A DNA stretch of 41,083 nucleotides from the NCBI GenBank assembly GCA_944324865.1, contig CALUXW010000014.1, positions 1 through 41,083 of the forward strand, read 5' to 3'. This document shows positions 7,427 to 16,729 of the stretch, in pieces. The position numbers and the translations under genes are program-made. Origin of the DNA: Candidatus Gastranaerophilales bacterium. Its GTDB lineage: Bacteria > Cyanobacteriota > Vampirovibrionia > Gastranaerophilales > Gastranaerophilaceae. The notes beneath the pieces were generated by a model. It was given only the letters and a program-made list of their open reading frames with translations, had not been told where the DNA came from and searched no databases. Within the stretch, counting starts at the first letter, position 1. The number at the start of each line of letters is the position of its first letter.

Positions 7427-8428
7427 TTATAAGTTTTTTTGGGCTACAAAATTTTTACTGATTCCAAAATCTTTTGAAATTTCATCACCCAATGATTTAA
7501 TTTCATTTCTCAAATTTTCAAATTCGGTTTTATTGCTTATACATATTCCCTGTTTGTTGGGATAGATACAGTAATTCTCTTTTGCAATATTAGGGGATAC
7601 GTTTGGCATGACTACGTTTGCTCCACATTTTAGTGCAATTTTTCTTCCATCTTTTAATAATGTTTCTATAGACGTTGTTGCAGGTATATTTATATTAGGC
7701 ATAATTATTCTTGTTAGTGCTATTGCTCTTAGTGCGAGTTCTGTACTACCACAAGGTGCATCTTTTAATATGGTATCTTTATGTGCGATAAAAGGTCCCA
7801 GTCCAACCATATCGGCATTTAGTTTTTTAAAAAATAAAATATCACTAGCTATTGACTCTATACTTTGTCCTTCAAGTCCTATTAAAATACCTGTTCCTGT
7901 TTCAAAGCCAAGTTCTTTTAAACTGTAAAGGCAGTTTATTCTATTTTGAAAGTCGCATCCGGGATGCATTTTTTTATATAGTTTTTTATCTGTTGTTTCA
8001 ATTCTTAAAAGATATCTGTCAGCACCAGCACTTTTGTATGCTTTATATTCTTTTTTTGTTTTTTCACCCAAGCTTAATGTTAAAGCAATGTCCATCTTTT
8101 TTATTTTTTCAATAATTGAACACATTTTTTTTATATCATAAAAGTCGTCTTCTCCACTTTGTATAACAACTGTTTTAAATCCGATTTCTTTGGCGATTAG
8201 AGCTGTGTTAAGTATTTGTTCTTCACTCAACCTGTATCTTTTAACATTTTTGTTTTTTGCATTAATTCCGCAATACAGACATTGTTTTTTACAAAAATTA
8301 CTAAATTCAATAAGAGCACGAAGGTGGACAATGTTTCCACAATATTTTCTTCTTATATGGTCAGCATATTTGAAAACCTCGTCTGAATTTTGTGCTTTTA
8401 ATATTTCAATGATTTCTTTTTTATTCAT
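7427..8428 (-). CDS. hydE: [FeFe]-hydrogenase maturase HydE, radical SAM
   Basis: This 333-residue radical SAM protein carries the cluster motif C46-x3-C50-x2-C53 followed by GI, and the HydE-type sequence K-R-Y-R-L-S, QSGEDD, the LTLSLGE strand, ADRYLLRIET, GxGPFIAHKDT and NIPATTSIETL, all in the family order. HydE helps build the dithiolate-bridged diiron centre of [FeFe] hydrogenase. HydF, HydG and the hydrogenase itself are not in the window, so they must be elsewhere or the gene is an orphan. The start fits the family; a TATAAT box lies only six bases upstream, which suggests a leaderless message. BioB and PylB are relatives, but the motif set favours HydE. Confidence 0.88.
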   Translation of the reverse strand: MNKKEIIEILKAQNSDEVFKYADHIRRKYCGNIVHLRALIEFSNFCKKQCLYCGINAKNKNVKRYRLSEEQILNTALIAKEIGFKTVVIQSGEDDFYDIKKMCSIIEKIKKMDIALTLSLGEKTKKEYKAYKSAGADRYLLRIETTDKKLYKKMHPGCDFQNRINCLYSLKELGFETGTGILIGLEGQSIESIASDILFFKKLNADMVGLGPFIAHKDTILKDAPCGSTELALRAIALTRIIMPNINIPATTSIETLLKDGRKIALKCGANVVMPNVSPNIAKENYCIYPNKQGICISNKTEFENLRNEIKSLGDEISKDFGISKNFVAQKNL

Positions 8429-8434
8429 AAAATA

Positions 8435-8463
8435 ATTATAGATTTTTTTTCTAAGTTAGTCGA
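8435..8463 (-). promoter_or_regulatory. Promoter of hydE, probably giving a leaderless message
   Basis: On the minus strand TCGACT (8463-8458) and TATAAT (8440-8435) are 17 bases apart, and the hydE ATG begins six bases after TATAAT. Transcription would then start at or next to the A of the ATG. There is no ribosome-binding site in between. The divergent E1-like gene begins at 8474. Confidence 0.45.
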
Positions 8464-8473
8464 TAATAAATTT

Positions 8474-9202
8474 ATGTGCAGGTATGAAAGAAATATTTTA
8501 ATTGAAAAAATTGGAAAAAAGGGACAAGATAAGCTATGTAACTCACGTGTTTTAGTTTGCGGTGCAGGAGGACTTGGTTCTTGCGTTATTTTTAATCTTG
8601 CATCATTAGGGGTTGGAAATATTGGTATTGTTGATAATGACAAGGTAGAGCTTACAAATTTTAACAGGCAGTACATTCATAAAATGTCAACCCTTGGCAA
8701 AGATAAAGTATATAGTGCTAAATTGGCAATAAATGAATATAATCCCGAAATTAATGTCATTTCACATAATATATGGCTTAATAATCAAAATGTACAAGAA
8801 TATTTTTCAATGTATGATTTAATCATTGATTGTTTTGACAATTATTATTCAAAATTTATGCTTTCAGATGCGGTTGTAAGAACAGATAAAACTTTAATCC
8901 ATGGTGGTGTAGAGGAGTTTATGGGACAAGTTTGTGTTATAAGAAAAAATACAGCTTGTCTTGCCTGTTTTATTCCTGAATTATATAATTGCCCGCATGA
9001 TATTAAAATTAAAAAAGGCATAATTAGCCCTGTTGTATCTACAATCGCATCTATACAATCAATGGAGGCTTTCAAAATAATTACTGGTATAGGTAGTATT
9101 CTTGAAAATACTTTACTAATGTATAATGGTTTAAATCAAGAATTTAAAAAGTTGCACATTAAAAAAAATGTAAAATGTCCCTCTTGTGCTTATATTAATT
9201 GA
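8474..9202 (+). CDS. ThiF/MoeB/HesA-family E1-like adenylyltransferase
   Basis: The 242-residue protein has the complete E1-like core that adenylates the C-terminal Gly-Gly of a ubiquitin-like sulfur carrier (ThiS, MoaD or similar). Visible are the early arginine stretch R-Y-E-R-N, the nucleotide loop G30-A-G-G-L-G35, D-N-D-K-V-E-L-T-N-F-N-R-Q at 54-66, the I-D-C-F-D-N acidic motif at 118-123, and the zinc-binding pairs C162-x2-C165 and C235-x2-C238. There is no rhodanese domain. No sulfur-carrier gene lies beside it, so thiamine, molybdopterin or another pathway cannot be chosen. It is divergent from hydE with 45 bases between the starts, and its end overlaps the convergent pgeF by 8 bases. 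Confidence 0.88.
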   Translation: MCRYERNILIEKIGKKGQDKLCNSRVLVCGAGGLGSCVIFNLASLGVGNIGIVDNDKVELTNFNRQYIHKMSTLGKDKVYSAKLAINEYNPEINVISHNIWLNNQNVQEYFSMYDLIIDCFDNYYSKFMLSDAVVRTDKTLIHGGVEEFMGQVCVIRKNTACLACFIPELYNCPHDIKIKKGIISPVVSTIASIQSMEAFKIITGIGSILENTLLMYNGLNQEFKKLHIKKNVKCPSCAYIN

Positions 9203-9899
9203 GTTTTAATACCGCACTAATTCTATTTGTTGTCATGTTTTCATTTCTGTATGAAAAAAATAAATCATTATTACAACAAGTGCAATATGGACAAACATCT
9301 ATTTTTTCAACTCCTTGTTCTGTTAGTTGGCGTTTGTTTATGCCTTTTAGGTCTGCATATCTTTCATAAAAAAGTCCATCAGTGTTTCTGAGTGTCTTTT
9401 TTAATTCTGAAATTGTATCAAGACTTGTTTCAAAGCAATTAAAACAAATGCAAGGTCCAATAATTGCACTTACATCTTTTGGATTTGAACCCATTTTAAA
9501 GAGAGTTTTAATTGTAATCGATTTAGCACTTCCTCTCCAGCCTGCATGTATAATTGCAGCAATATTTTTGATTTCATCATAAAGTATAACAGGTGTACAA
9601 TCTGCATAATTTAGGTATATCCCAAAATTATTTTTTGTACAAATTAAAGCATCAGTGTTTGGATATTTGCCGTCAATTTCTGCAAAATTAATATTATCGC
9701 TGTGAGTTTGTTGTGGAGAAATTAAAAACTGAACATTTAAAAAATCGCATATATCTTGTTTGTTTTTGTTTGTTGTTTCAATCAGGTTTTTATCTTGTGT
9801 TTTTATAAAACTTTCCTTTGTGGTAAAAAAAATTTCTGCTTTTGTTATTAAATCTGATTTTAAAATCTTTTTAGAATTAATTTTTTCAAAGTAAAACAT
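9195..9899 (-). CDS. pgeF: PgeF/YfiH-type laccase-domain protein
   Basis: This member of the multicopper-polyphenol-oxidase-like (DUF152) family has purine nucleoside phosphorylase and adenosine deaminase activity in characterised relatives and edits peptidoglycan precursors in E. coli. The diagnostic metal-site motifs occur in order: Q-T-H-S, A-D-C-T-P-V-I-L, H-A-G-W-R-G, I-G-P-C-I-C, and a cysteine-rich C-P-Y-C-T-C-C near the end. I place the start at ATG 9899 (234 residues), because GAGGG lies five bases before it; the longer frame from 9929 would start inside the loop of a perfect hairpin. The 3' end overlaps the E1-like gene by 8 bases. Confidence 0.9.
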   Translation of the reverse strand: MFYFEKINSKKILKSDLITKAEIFFTTKESFIKTQDKNLIETTNKNKQDICDFLNVQFLISPQQTHSDNINFAEIDGKYPNTDALICTKNNFGIYLNYADCTPVILYDEIKNIAAIIHAGWRGSAKSITIKTLFKMGSNPKDVSAIIGPCICFNCFETSLDTISELKKTLRNTDGLFYERYADLKGINKRQLTEQGVEKIDVCPYCTCCNNDLFFSYRNENMTTNRISAVLKLN

Positions 9900-9909
9900 A
9901 AATACCCTC

Positions 9910-9949
9910 AATACAAAAGCATTTATCATAAGATAAATGCTTTTGTATT
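9910..9949 (-). terminator. 18-base-pair perfect hairpin between the EF-hand gene and pgeF
   Basis: Bases 9910-9927 are the exact reverse complement of 9932-9949 with a four-base loop. It begins 23 bases after the stop of the leftward EF-hand-like gene and ends ten bases before the pgeF start, so it is best read as a terminator or attenuator, although the T-run is inside the stem rather than after it. Confidence 0.65.
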
Positions 9950-9972
9950 AAATATTAATAATAAAAATTGAT

Positions 9973-10746
9973 TTAATTATTATATTGTTCATACACTTCT
10001 TTTGCAAGTGCTACAAGTTTGTCATATTTCATATCTTTTGCGTTTTCTGCCTCTTGTGAATCAATTTTACCGTCAGAATTACCTAAACTGTCTACTGCAA
10101 CTATATAGCTGGCATATTCTTCGGCAGTTATTTCTTTTTCGTTACCTGCTAAATCTATTTCTTTTATTGCATCTAATAAATTTCCGTCAAATTTTGTATA
10201 AGAGTTAATCTCTCCAGAGTCAAGTTTTCCGTTTTTATTTGATTCGCCTTTTGCCATTTGGAATGCTTTTTCTATTGCTCCTATATCAGCTTTTGCAAAA
10301 TTTAGAGCAGATTCGTATAAGTCATCACCTTGTTTGGCATATTCAATACCATTATTTTTTGCAGTTTCGTTGTTAAAAATGTCTTTTTGGTAAATTTTGC
10401 CATGTGAACTTACAAGTTCTTGTCCTTCTTCGCTTTTGAAAATATTATCGTTTTTAAAGCCAAAAAAACTTGCAATTTTATCAAATAAATTTAATTTGGC
10501 ATCATCCGAGTCTATATTTGATGAATTTGATCCGTTAAAACCCGTTGTTGTTGATGTAAAATCTTCCAGTGCAATCGTGATTGCTGATTTATTTTCTGTT
10601 TTATCAGCTTTTTTTTGTGCTAAATCTATAATACTCGTATCATCTGTTTTTTGCCACTCATATTGAAGATTTGCTCTGTCTAGACCTCTTAAAATTTGGT
10701 AAGCACTGTTGTCTTTGTAATAATTAATGCTAAAATCACTTGACAT
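9973..10746 (-). CDS. EF-hand-like protein, lineage type
   Basis: This 257-residue acidic protein has no recognisable enzyme domain. Two calcium-loop-like stretches stand out in the second half: S-N-K-N-G-K-L-D-S-G-E-I near residues 167-178 and L-G-N-S-D-G-K-I-D-S-Q-E near 216-227, both matching the D/N-x-N/S-x-D/N-G-x-I/L-x-x-x-E pattern of EF-hands or dockerin-like loops. The N-terminal half is Ser/Asn/Asp-rich. I see no cleavable signal peptide. GGGGAGAA precedes the ATG. A smaller protein of the same style is encoded at 23000-23458. The role is unknown; calcium binding is inferred from the loops. Confidence 0.65.
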   Translation of the reverse strand: MSSDFSINYYKDNSAYQILRGLDRANLQYEWQKTDDTSIIDLAQKKADKTENKSAITIALEDFTSTTTGFNGSNSSNIDSDDAKLNLFDKIASFFGFKNDNIFKSEEGQELVSSHGKIYQKDIFNNETAKNNGIEYAKQGDDLYESALNFAKADIGAIEKAFQMAKGESNKNGKLDSGEINSYTKFDGNLLDAIKEIDLAGNEKEITAEEYASYIVAVDSLGNSDGKIDSQEAENAKDMKYDKLVALAKEVYEQYNN

Positions 10747-10819
10747 AAAATATTCTCCCCATTTCCTCTTGAATTAATAAAAACTTTTTTAATGAAAAAA
10801 TTGCGGAGAATTTTTTTTG

Positions 10820-11515
10820 TTACACAGCTTTTTCTTGGTATTGTTGACTTTCGGTTAAACTTAATATAATGTTACAAAGTTCATCAGTAGTATTTGCAAA
10901 ATATTGCGCAAAGTTCAGATTTTCACCATAGCCGTACTTTGCAGCTATACTTATTAACCCGTTTTTATGTGCTGCTTCAATATCGCTTATCGCATCTCCT
11001 ACCATTGCGCACAGCTCTGGATTTATAGAATGTTTTTTGATCAAAAACTCAACAATATCTGTTTTTGTACAATTGTTATTATATATACTTATCCAACAAG
11101 GAAGCTCTGTTGGTGTAATTATATCGACATATAACCCGTAAAAATATTTCTCAAGAATTTTTTGTGAGAAAATTTTCGGTTTATATGTTGCTACAAAAGT
11201 TTTTATGCCCATGTTTTTAAGTGTTTTTAACAGTTCTACAACGTTCGAAAAAGGTTTTGATACGGGTAAATCAAACTTATGACAAGCATTTGTAAATGAT
11301 TCTGTTATTTTTTTAATCATCTCTTCCGAAATATTGGGGAAGATGTTTATTATCGTATCTCTTAGTGGTGGACCTATCGGAATATTTTTATCTTGTGGTA
11401 CTTTAAGTCCACAACTTTCAAATGCATTTTTAAGTCCGTTTACAATGCCTGCTTTTGAATCTATAAGTGTGCCGTCCAAGTCAAAAATTACTGTTGATAT
11501 CTTGTTGTTTTTCAA
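10820..11515 (-). CDS. HAD-family hydrolase, phosphoglycolate-phosphatase-like
   Basis: A haloacid-dehalogenase-fold phosphatase with helical cap: motif I is D-L-D-G-T at the N-terminus, motif II the threonine of V-A-T-Y-K-P, motif III a lysine in K-T-D-I-V, and motif IV G-D-A-I-S-D-I-E-A-A. The family removes phosphate from small molecules such as phosphoglycolate, pyrophosphate or nucleotides; the substrate cannot be told. I prefer the TTG start at 11515, which follows GAGAGG by six bases and begins just before the catalytic strand; an ATG at 11554 has no ribosome site and would add 13 residues. It is divergent from the decarboxylase gene at 11614. Confidence 0.85.
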   Translation of the reverse strand: MKNNKISTVIFDLDGTLIDSKAGIVNGLKNAFESCGLKVPQDKNIPIGPPLRDTIINIFPNISEEMIKKITESFTNACHKFDLPVSKPFSNVVELLKTLKNMGIKTFVATYKPKIFSQKILEKYFYGLYVDIITPTELPCWISIYNNNCTKTDIVEFLIKKHSINPELCAMVGDAISDIEAAHKNGLISIAAKYGYGENLNFAQYFANTTDELCNIILSLTESQQYQEKAV

Positions 11516-11613
11516 AACTTTCCTCTCACTAAATGCTTTATTAAATATTACCATAAATTTTTTATTTTATGTTTTCTTAGAAGCTTTTGTTGTATAATTT
11601 TTTCAGAGGAAAT

Positions 11614-12549
11614 ATGAACAGAATATTAATTACCGGAGCAGCAGGATTTATAGCTTCTCATCTTATAAAAAGACTTTTAGATGAAGGTAATTTTGTAATT
11701 GGTATAGATAATTTTTATACTGGTTCAAGAGTTAATATTAATGCCTTTTTAGGTAATAAAAATTTTGACTTTGTTGAACATGATGTTATTGAACCTTATT
11801 ATTTCGAAGTCAACCAGATATACAACCTTGCATGTCCTGCAAGTCCTCCTCACTATCAAAAAGATCCGATTTTTACTTTTAAAACCTGTGTTTTTGGTGT
11901 AATTAATGCTCTTGAGCTTGCAAAGATAACAGGTGCTAAATTGTTGCAGGCTTCCACAAGTGAAATTTATGGTAATGCAAACATTTGTCCTCAAGATGAA
12001 AAATATTTCGGAAATGTAAATCCAATTGGAATACGCTCTTGTTATGATGAAGGCAAAAGAGCGTCTGAAACTTTAGTTTCAGACTACAATCGTTTGTTTG
12101 GTATAAATGCTAAAATCGCAAGAATATTCAATACATACGGAGAAAATATGGATATAAATGATGGCAGGGTAGTTTCTAATTTTATTGTTCAGGCTCTTGA
12201 AAATAAAGATATTACTGTTTACGGTGACGGTTCTCAAAGCAGATCTTTTTGCTATGTTGAAGATTTAATAGAGGGGCTTATTTTGTTTATGAACAGCGAT
12301 TTTACAGGTCCATTAAATCTTGGTAATCCTTGCGAATTTACAATAAATGAGTTTGCCAACTACATTATTAAATTGACTTCTTCTAAATCAAAATGCATAT
12401 ATATGCCCTTGCCTCAAGATGACCCGTATAAAAGAAAACCCGACATTTCTTTGGCAAAAGAAAAAATCGGATTTTCTCCTAAATATTCAATAGAATACGG
12501 TTTAATGAAAACAATCAAATATTTTCGAGAAAGATACATTTGTAGTTAG
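11614..12549 (+). CDS. uxs: UDP-glucuronate decarboxylase (UDP-xylose synthase)
   Basis: This 311-residue short-chain dehydrogenase/reductase of the extended type oxidises UDP-glucuronate at C4, decarboxylates it and reduces the product to UDP-xylose. The NAD loop is G-A-A-G-F-I-A near the N-terminus. UXS-specific stretches are [11 protein letters not shown], the S-T-S-E-I-Y-G strand, the catalytic C-Y-D-E-G-K-R (Tyr and Lys of YxxxK), [13 protein letters not shown] and S-R-S-F-C-Y-V. The ATG at 11614 follows AGAGGA; the TTG upstream at 11587 overlaps a TATAAT box at 11593-11598 and is not a start. UDP-xylose would feed a surface polysaccharide. Confidence 0.93.
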   Translation: MNRILITGAAGFIASHLIKRLLDEGNFVIGIDNFYTGSRVNINAFLGNKNFDFVEHDVIEPYYFEVNQIYNLACPASPPHYQKDPIFTFKTCVFGVINALELAKITGAKLLQASTSEIYGNANICPQDEKYFGNVNPIGIRSCYDEGKRASETLVSDYNRLFGINAKIARIFNTYGENMDINDGRVVSNFIVQALENKDITVYGDGSQSRSFCYVEDLIEGLILFMNSDFTGPLNLGNPCEFTINEFANYIIKLTSSKSKCIYMPLPQDDPYKRKPDISLAKEKIGFSPKYSIEYGLMKTIKYFRERYICS

Positions 12550-12554
12550 AAATT

Positions 12555-13091
12555 TTATTCTGCAACAAAGAAATACGACTTTGGATGTGAACATACAGGA
12601 CAAATTTCTGCTGCAGTATCACCTTCAAACCTGAAGCCACAGTTTGCACATTCCCAGACTACTTTTTTATCTTTTTTAAATACTTTGTCATTTTCAATAT
12701 TTTCAAGAAGTTTTTTATATCTTTCTTCATGGTGTTTTTCTATTTGTGCAACTTTTTCAAATAAAAAAGCAATTTTTTCGAAACCTTCTTCTTTTGCTTC
12801 TTTCGCAAATTGGGCATACATTTGTGTCCATTCGTAATTTTCGCCTTTTGCAGCTTCTTTTAGGTTATCCGCAGTGTTGCCAATTGTGCCTCCATTAAGA
12901 AGTTTATACCAAATTTTTGCATGTTCTTTTTCATTGTTTGCAGTCAGTTCAAAAATTTTTGAAATTTCTACATAGCCATCTTTTTTTGCTGCTGATGCAA
13001 AATATGTGTATTTATTTCTTGCCCCTGACTCGCCCAAAAAAGCCTCTATGAGATTTTTTTCCGTTTTTGTACCTTTTAGTTCTTTTTCCAT
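12555..13091 (-). CDS. rbr: Rubrerythrin
   Basis: A 178-residue non-haem diiron peroxidase that reduces hydrogen peroxide in anaerobes. The four-helix ferritin-like domain shows the two E-x-x-H type sites (helix with [10 protein letters not shown], then E-K-E-H-A-K near residue 50-55, and I-E-K-H-H-E-E-R-Y near 115-125), and the C-terminal rubredoxin domain has C-A-N-C-G and C-P-V-C-S-H-P-K for its single iron. The start is ATG 13091, preceded by AAGGAG with nine bases of spacing; the longer frame from 13130 would bury this site. It is alone and convergent with the decarboxylase gene, five bases apart. Confidence 0.96.
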   Translation of the reverse strand: MEKELKGTKTEKNLIEAFLGESGARNKYTYFASAAKKDGYVEISKIFELTANNEKEHAKIWYKLLNGGTIGNTADNLKEAAKGENYEWTQMYAQFAKEAKEEGFEKIAFLFEKVAQIEKHHEERYKKLLENIENDKVFKKDKKVVWECANCGFRFEGDTAAEICPVCSHPKSYFFVAE

Positions 13092-13158
13092 AATTATCAA
13101 CTCCTTTTTTCCTGTTATTTTAGAATACATTTTTGTTTTTAAATTGTCAAAAAAAATC

Positions 13159-13186
13159 TTGCTTGCATTTTATAATGTTATATAAT
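13159..13186 (+). promoter_or_regulatory. Promoter of the four-winged-helix regulator
   Basis: TTGCTT at 13159-13164 and TATAAT at 13181-13186 are 16 bases apart, with another TATAAT at 13171-13176. The leader to the ATG at 13209 would be about 16 bases and lacks a clear ribosome site. Confidence 0.45.
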
Positions 13187-13208
13187 TAGAAAAACAAATG
13201 GTTGTAGC

Positions 13209-14342
13209 ATGGCAAAGATACAAATTTCGCAGATAAATTTTCCTGCACCTGATTTTAAAAATACTACATTGTCAAAAGAAAAAATTATATTAAAATGGCT
13301 TATTGACTGGATAAAAGTTTCTGTGAACGAACATGTTATTAAATATGGTGATTTTTTGCCTGAAAAGTCAAAGCTTGCAAAATATTTAAATGTAAGTGCA
13401 ACAACTTTGCAAAATGCAATAAGACAAGCGGAGTATATTGGATATTTTGAATCCAGGCAGTCGGTAGGTACTGTTGTAAAAGATCCAAATAGCCAGAATA
13501 AAATGTTTGAAAAAACATTTTCAAAAAAAGATAAGACAATATCTCTTATAAAAAAATATATAATTGACAATAAAATAAAAATTGGTGCCAAACTCCCTGA
13601 TGTTAAATTTTTCGCAAGTTTAACAGGTATGGGAGAAAATACAGTACGACTTGCTCTGGATACTCTTGTTATGTCTAAAATATTAAATGTCGTTTCATTA
13701 AAAGGCAACAAGTCGTGCTGGATTTATCAAGACGAATTTTTTGTAAACGATTTAAAATTTCAAGATATTAATTTAATCAATGTTGTTGCAAACAAGATAA
13801 AAGATTATATTGTTTTAAATTATCAAATTGGTGATAAAATCATTTCAAATGATGCTTTTGCCAAGATGTTCAATGTTAGTATCAGGACAATAAATGATGC
13901 TACAAAAATTTTAAATAAGCAAAAAATTATACTTTCTCGCAGAGGGCGTTACGGTACAATTTACTTGAATAGTCCCCAAAAAATTAAAAAACAAAAAGAA
14001 AGAGAAGAAAAATCTCTTTTTATGAGTAAAGGTAAATCAGAAAATTTACAGGAAAATTATTTGTATTGCTGGGAAAAAGCACTCGATGCTCTTAAAAAGT
14101 ATATTATTCAAAATCACCAAACAGGCGATAAAATTCCTTCTATGCGTGTGCTTGCCTCTATTTTAAATGTCAGTACAAATACTATAAAAAGAGCTGTTTC
14201 GACACTTTGTGAGGATGGATATTTAATTGCACAAAGGGGTAAATATGGAGGTATATTTATCTTGGAAATGCCTCAAAAAGAAACAGAGACTTTTACTTGG
14301 CTTGCGCTTAACCCGGATGTTGTGAAATTAAAACAAAGATAA
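13209..14342 (+). CDS. Regulator with four tandem GntR-type winged-helix domains
   Basis: The 377-residue protein repeats the GntR DNA-binding layout four times, at about residues 27-91, 108-173, 189-254 and 288-353. Each unit has an opening helix (I/L-x-x-x-I), a K/G-x-x-L-P/I turn, a helix-turn-helix of the form x-L-A-x-x-L-N-V-S-x-x-T-x-x-x-A, and a two-strand wing ending G-x-x-G-T/G-I/V. The last unit, with G-D-K-I-P-S-M-R-V-L-A, is closest to the textbook GntR/MntR-like helix, the second is the most degenerate. No FCD, UTRA or aminotransferase effector domain is present, so it may read several half-sites at once rather than sense a ligand. The stop is two bases from that of lepA. Confidence 0.8.
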   Translation: MAKIQISQINFPAPDFKNTTLSKEKIILKWLIDWIKVSVNEHVIKYGDFLPEKSKLAKYLNVSATTLQNAIRQAEYIGYFESRQSVGTVVKDPNSQNKMFEKTFSKKDKTISLIKKYIIDNKIKIGAKLPDVKFFASLTGMGENTVRLALDTLVMSKILNVVSLKGNKSCWIYQDEFFVNDLKFQDINLINVVANKIKDYIVLNYQIGDKIISNDAFAKMFNVSIRTINDATKILNKQKIILSRRGRYGTIYLNSPQKIKKQKEREEKSLFMSKGKSENLQENYLYCWEKALDALKKYIIQNHQTGDKIPSMRVLASILNVSTNTIKRAVSTLCEDGYLIAQRGKYGGIFILEMPQKETETFTWLALNPDVVKLKQR

Positions 14343-14344
14343 AG

Positions 14345-16147
14345 TTACTCTTCATTAAGGCTTAGAACTGCCATAAATGCTTCCTGTGGAATTTCTACTC
14401 TGCCTACTGATTTCATACGTTTTTTGCCTCGTTTTTGTTTTTCTAAAAGTTTTCTTTTACGAGTAATGTCGCCACCATAGCATTTATCAAGTACATTTTT
14501 GCGTAATGCTTTGATAGTTGTCCTTGCAATAATTCTTCCCCCTATTGCTGCTTGAATTGCAACTTCAAACATTTGTCTCGGAATAATTTCTTTTAACTTT
14601 GCTGCAAGTTTTTGTCCTATATTATAGGCACTATCTTTGTGACAGATAACAGAAAGTGCATCAACAATCTCGCCTCCCAGTAGAATATCCATCTTTACAA
14701 GGTCTGAGCGTTTGTATGCATAAAAGTCGTAATCAAGGCTTGCGTAACCCTTAGAACGTGATTTTAGTTGATCATAAAAATCTGTAATAACTTCGCTTAA
14801 TGGTATATGATATTCCAGATTAACACGAGTCTTATCAAGATATTGCATGTTTATGAAATCTCCACGTTTACCTTGACACAATTCCATAAGTGAACCTACA
14901 AAATCATTTGGTGTGAATATATTTACTCTTACATAAGGTTCTTCAATATATTCTCGGTATTGCGGTGCCGGTAGATTTGACGGATTATCAATTTCAACTA
15001 CTGTAGAATCTGTTTTATAAACTTTATAAATTACACTGGGGGCAGTAGTTATTAACGAAAGGTTATATTCTCGCTCTAATCTTTCTTGTGCTATTTCCAT
15101 GTGCAACATGCCTAAAAATCCGCATCTAAAGCCAAAACCCAATGCCGATGATGTTTCTGGTTCAAATGTTATTGAACTGTCGTTTAGTTTTAACTTTTCT
15201 AGTGCCTCTTTTAAATCATGATATTGATCGTTATCAACTGGATAAAGACCGGAAAAAACCATTGGTTTTGCTTCTTTGTAACCTTCCAAAGCTTCTTTTG
15301 CAGGATTTTCTGCATGGGTAATTGTATCACCTACAAAACGTGTTATTTCTTTAATTGAACCTGCAAAATAGCCTACTTCTCCTGTTTTTAGCTCGTTTAC
15401 CTGTACTCGGTTAGGGTTTAAAAATCCAAGTTCAACAACGTCAAACTCTTTACCTGACGCCATGAATTTGATTTTATCACCAAGTTTTATGGAGCCGTCT
15501 ATTACTTTGAAAAAACATACTGTTCCTAAATATTGATCATATGCACTATCAAAAACTAAAGCACGCAGTGGTTTATCAGATGTGTCATCAGGTGGTGGAA
15601 TATGTGCAACAATTGCTTCCAGTACTTCGTCAATACCTGTACCTTCTTTTGCGCTAACAGGTATCGCCATTGATGCATCAATTCCTAAAACTTCTTCAAT
15701 TTCTTTTTTTACACGCTCAACATCTGCTGATGGTAAGTCAATTTTATTTATAATAGGTATTATTTCAAGGTTTTGTTCCATTGCAAGATAGACATTTGCA
15801 AGGGTTTGGGCCTCAACTCCTTGTGTAGCATCCACAATAAGCAGCGCACCTTCACAAGCTGCAAGTGAGCGTGACACTTCATATGAAAAATCTACATGCC
15901 CGGGTGTATCAATTAGGTTTAAAATGTAGTTCTTGCCATCATTTGCATGATAGTCCATTTTTGCCGCATTTAACTTAATTGTAATACCTCTTTCACGTTC
16001 TATATCCATCGTGTCTAAAAGCTGATTCTGCATATCGCGTTCGGAAATTGTTCCTGTTCGTTCAAGAAGTCTGTCAGCAAGAGTAGATTTGCCATGGTCT
16101 ATATGGGCTATTATGCTAAAATTTCTAATATTTCCTATCTTTTTCAT
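14345..16147 (-). CDS. lepA: Elongation factor 4 (LepA)
   Basis: Full-length (600 residues) translational GTPase that can back-translocate stalled ribosomes. The G motifs are A-H-I-D-H-G-K-S (G1), R-G-I-T-I-K (G2), D-T-P-G-H (G3), N-K-I-D-L-P (G4) and S-A-K-E-G (G5). EF-G-like domains II, III and V follow, and the LepA-specific C-terminal domain shows the signature [15 protein letters not shown] with G-K-K-R-M-K. The gene is last in a leftward run with the PEBP and UbiA genes, 23 bases after the PEBP stop. Confidence 0.98.
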   Translation of the reverse strand: MKKIGNIRNFSIIAHIDHGKSTLADRLLERTGTISERDMQNQLLDTMDIERERGITIKLNAAKMDYHANDGKNYILNLIDTPGHVDFSYEVSRSLAACEGALLIVDATQGVEAQTLANVYLAMEQNLEIIPIINKIDLPSADVERVKKEIEEVLGIDASMAIPVSAKEGTGIDEVLEAIVAHIPPPDDTSDKPLRALVFDSAYDQYLGTVCFFKVIDGSIKLGDKIKFMASGKEFDVVELGFLNPNRVQVNELKTGEVGYFAGSIKEITRFVGDTITHAENPAKEALEGYKEAKPMVFSGLYPVDNDQYHDLKEALEKLKLNDSSITFEPETSSALGFGFRCGFLGMLHMEIAQERLEREYNLSLITTAPSVIYKVYKTDSTVVEIDNPSNLPAPQYREYIEEPYVRVNIFTPNDFVGSLMELCQGKRGDFINMQYLDKTRVNLEYHIPLSEVITDFYDQLKSRSKGYASLDYDFYAYKRSDLVKMDILLGGEIVDALSVICHKDSAYNIGQKLAAKLKEIIPRQMFEVAIQAAIGGRIIARTTIKALRKNVLDKCYGGDITRKRKLLEKQKRGKKRMKSVGRVEIPQEAFMAVLSLNEE

Positions 16148-16170
16148 AAAGATATTATATTATAAAAAAA

Positions 16171-16713
16171 TTATCTTTGATACAATGCTGTAATTGTTGA
16201 GCTTGCAATAGAGTGTTCTTTTACAATTTTTTCAACTTCATTTGGGTCTGTGTCTACTGAAACATCAAGCTTCTCGATGTCAAGAGCGTGGATTGTAAAA
16301 TTGTAGTGATGTACCCCATGACCTTTTGGAGGGCAAGCTCCACCATAACCTGTGTTATTAAAATCTGTAACTGTTTCTAAAATTGGCAGAGAAAGTTTTT
16401 CGCCTTTTTTAATCTCTGTTTTTGATGCTGGTATGTTTACCACAAGCCAATGCCACCATCCAGTAGGTCTTGGTGCGTCAGGGTCATGTACTAATAATGC
16501 ATAGCTTTTAGTATTACTTGGTGCTCCTTGCCATTTCAGGTCGGGCGATATATTTTGACCACTGCATCCAAAACCATTTAAAACTTGCTCGTTTGGCAGT
16601 GTTTGATTATTTTTAATAGTTTCACTTGAAAGTGTAAAAGTAGAGTTTGCCATTATTACCCCCGCAAAAGCAACTAAAATTAATGCAATTATTAAAGTAA
16701 TTCTTTTGACCAT
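16171..16713 (-). CDS. PEBP-family protein (YbhB/YbcL type), secreted
   Basis: This 180-residue phosphatidylethanolamine-binding-protein-like protein resembles E. coli YbhB/YbcL. The N-terminus (K-R-I-T-L-I-I-A-L-I-L-V-A-F-A-G) is a signal peptide or anchor, so it is probably periplasmic or at the membrane. Core motifs are the D-P-D-A-P (ligand-pocket), G-W-W-H-W-L-V-V-N, and the late G-x-H-H-Y-N-F-T-I-H-A-L. Bacterial members have no settled function; a ligand-binding or regulatory role is typical. It sits between the UbiA gene (16 bases upstream) and lepA. Confidence 0.9.
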   Translation of the reverse strand: MVKRITLIIALILVAFAGVIMANSTFTLSSETIKNNQTLPNEQVLNGFGCSGQNISPDLKWQGAPSNTKSYALLVHDPDAPRPTGWWHWLVVNIPASKTEIKKGEKLSLPILETVTDFNNTGYGGACPPKGHGVHHYNFTIHALDIEKLDVSVDTDPNEVEKIVKEHSIASSTITALYQR

Positions 16714-16729
16714 AAATTTAATTATACTT

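Noticed and set aside
9900..9929. Longer N-terminus of PgeF from ATG 9929
   Set aside because: This ATG lies in the loop of the 18-base-pair hairpin; ATG 9899 has a good ribosome site.
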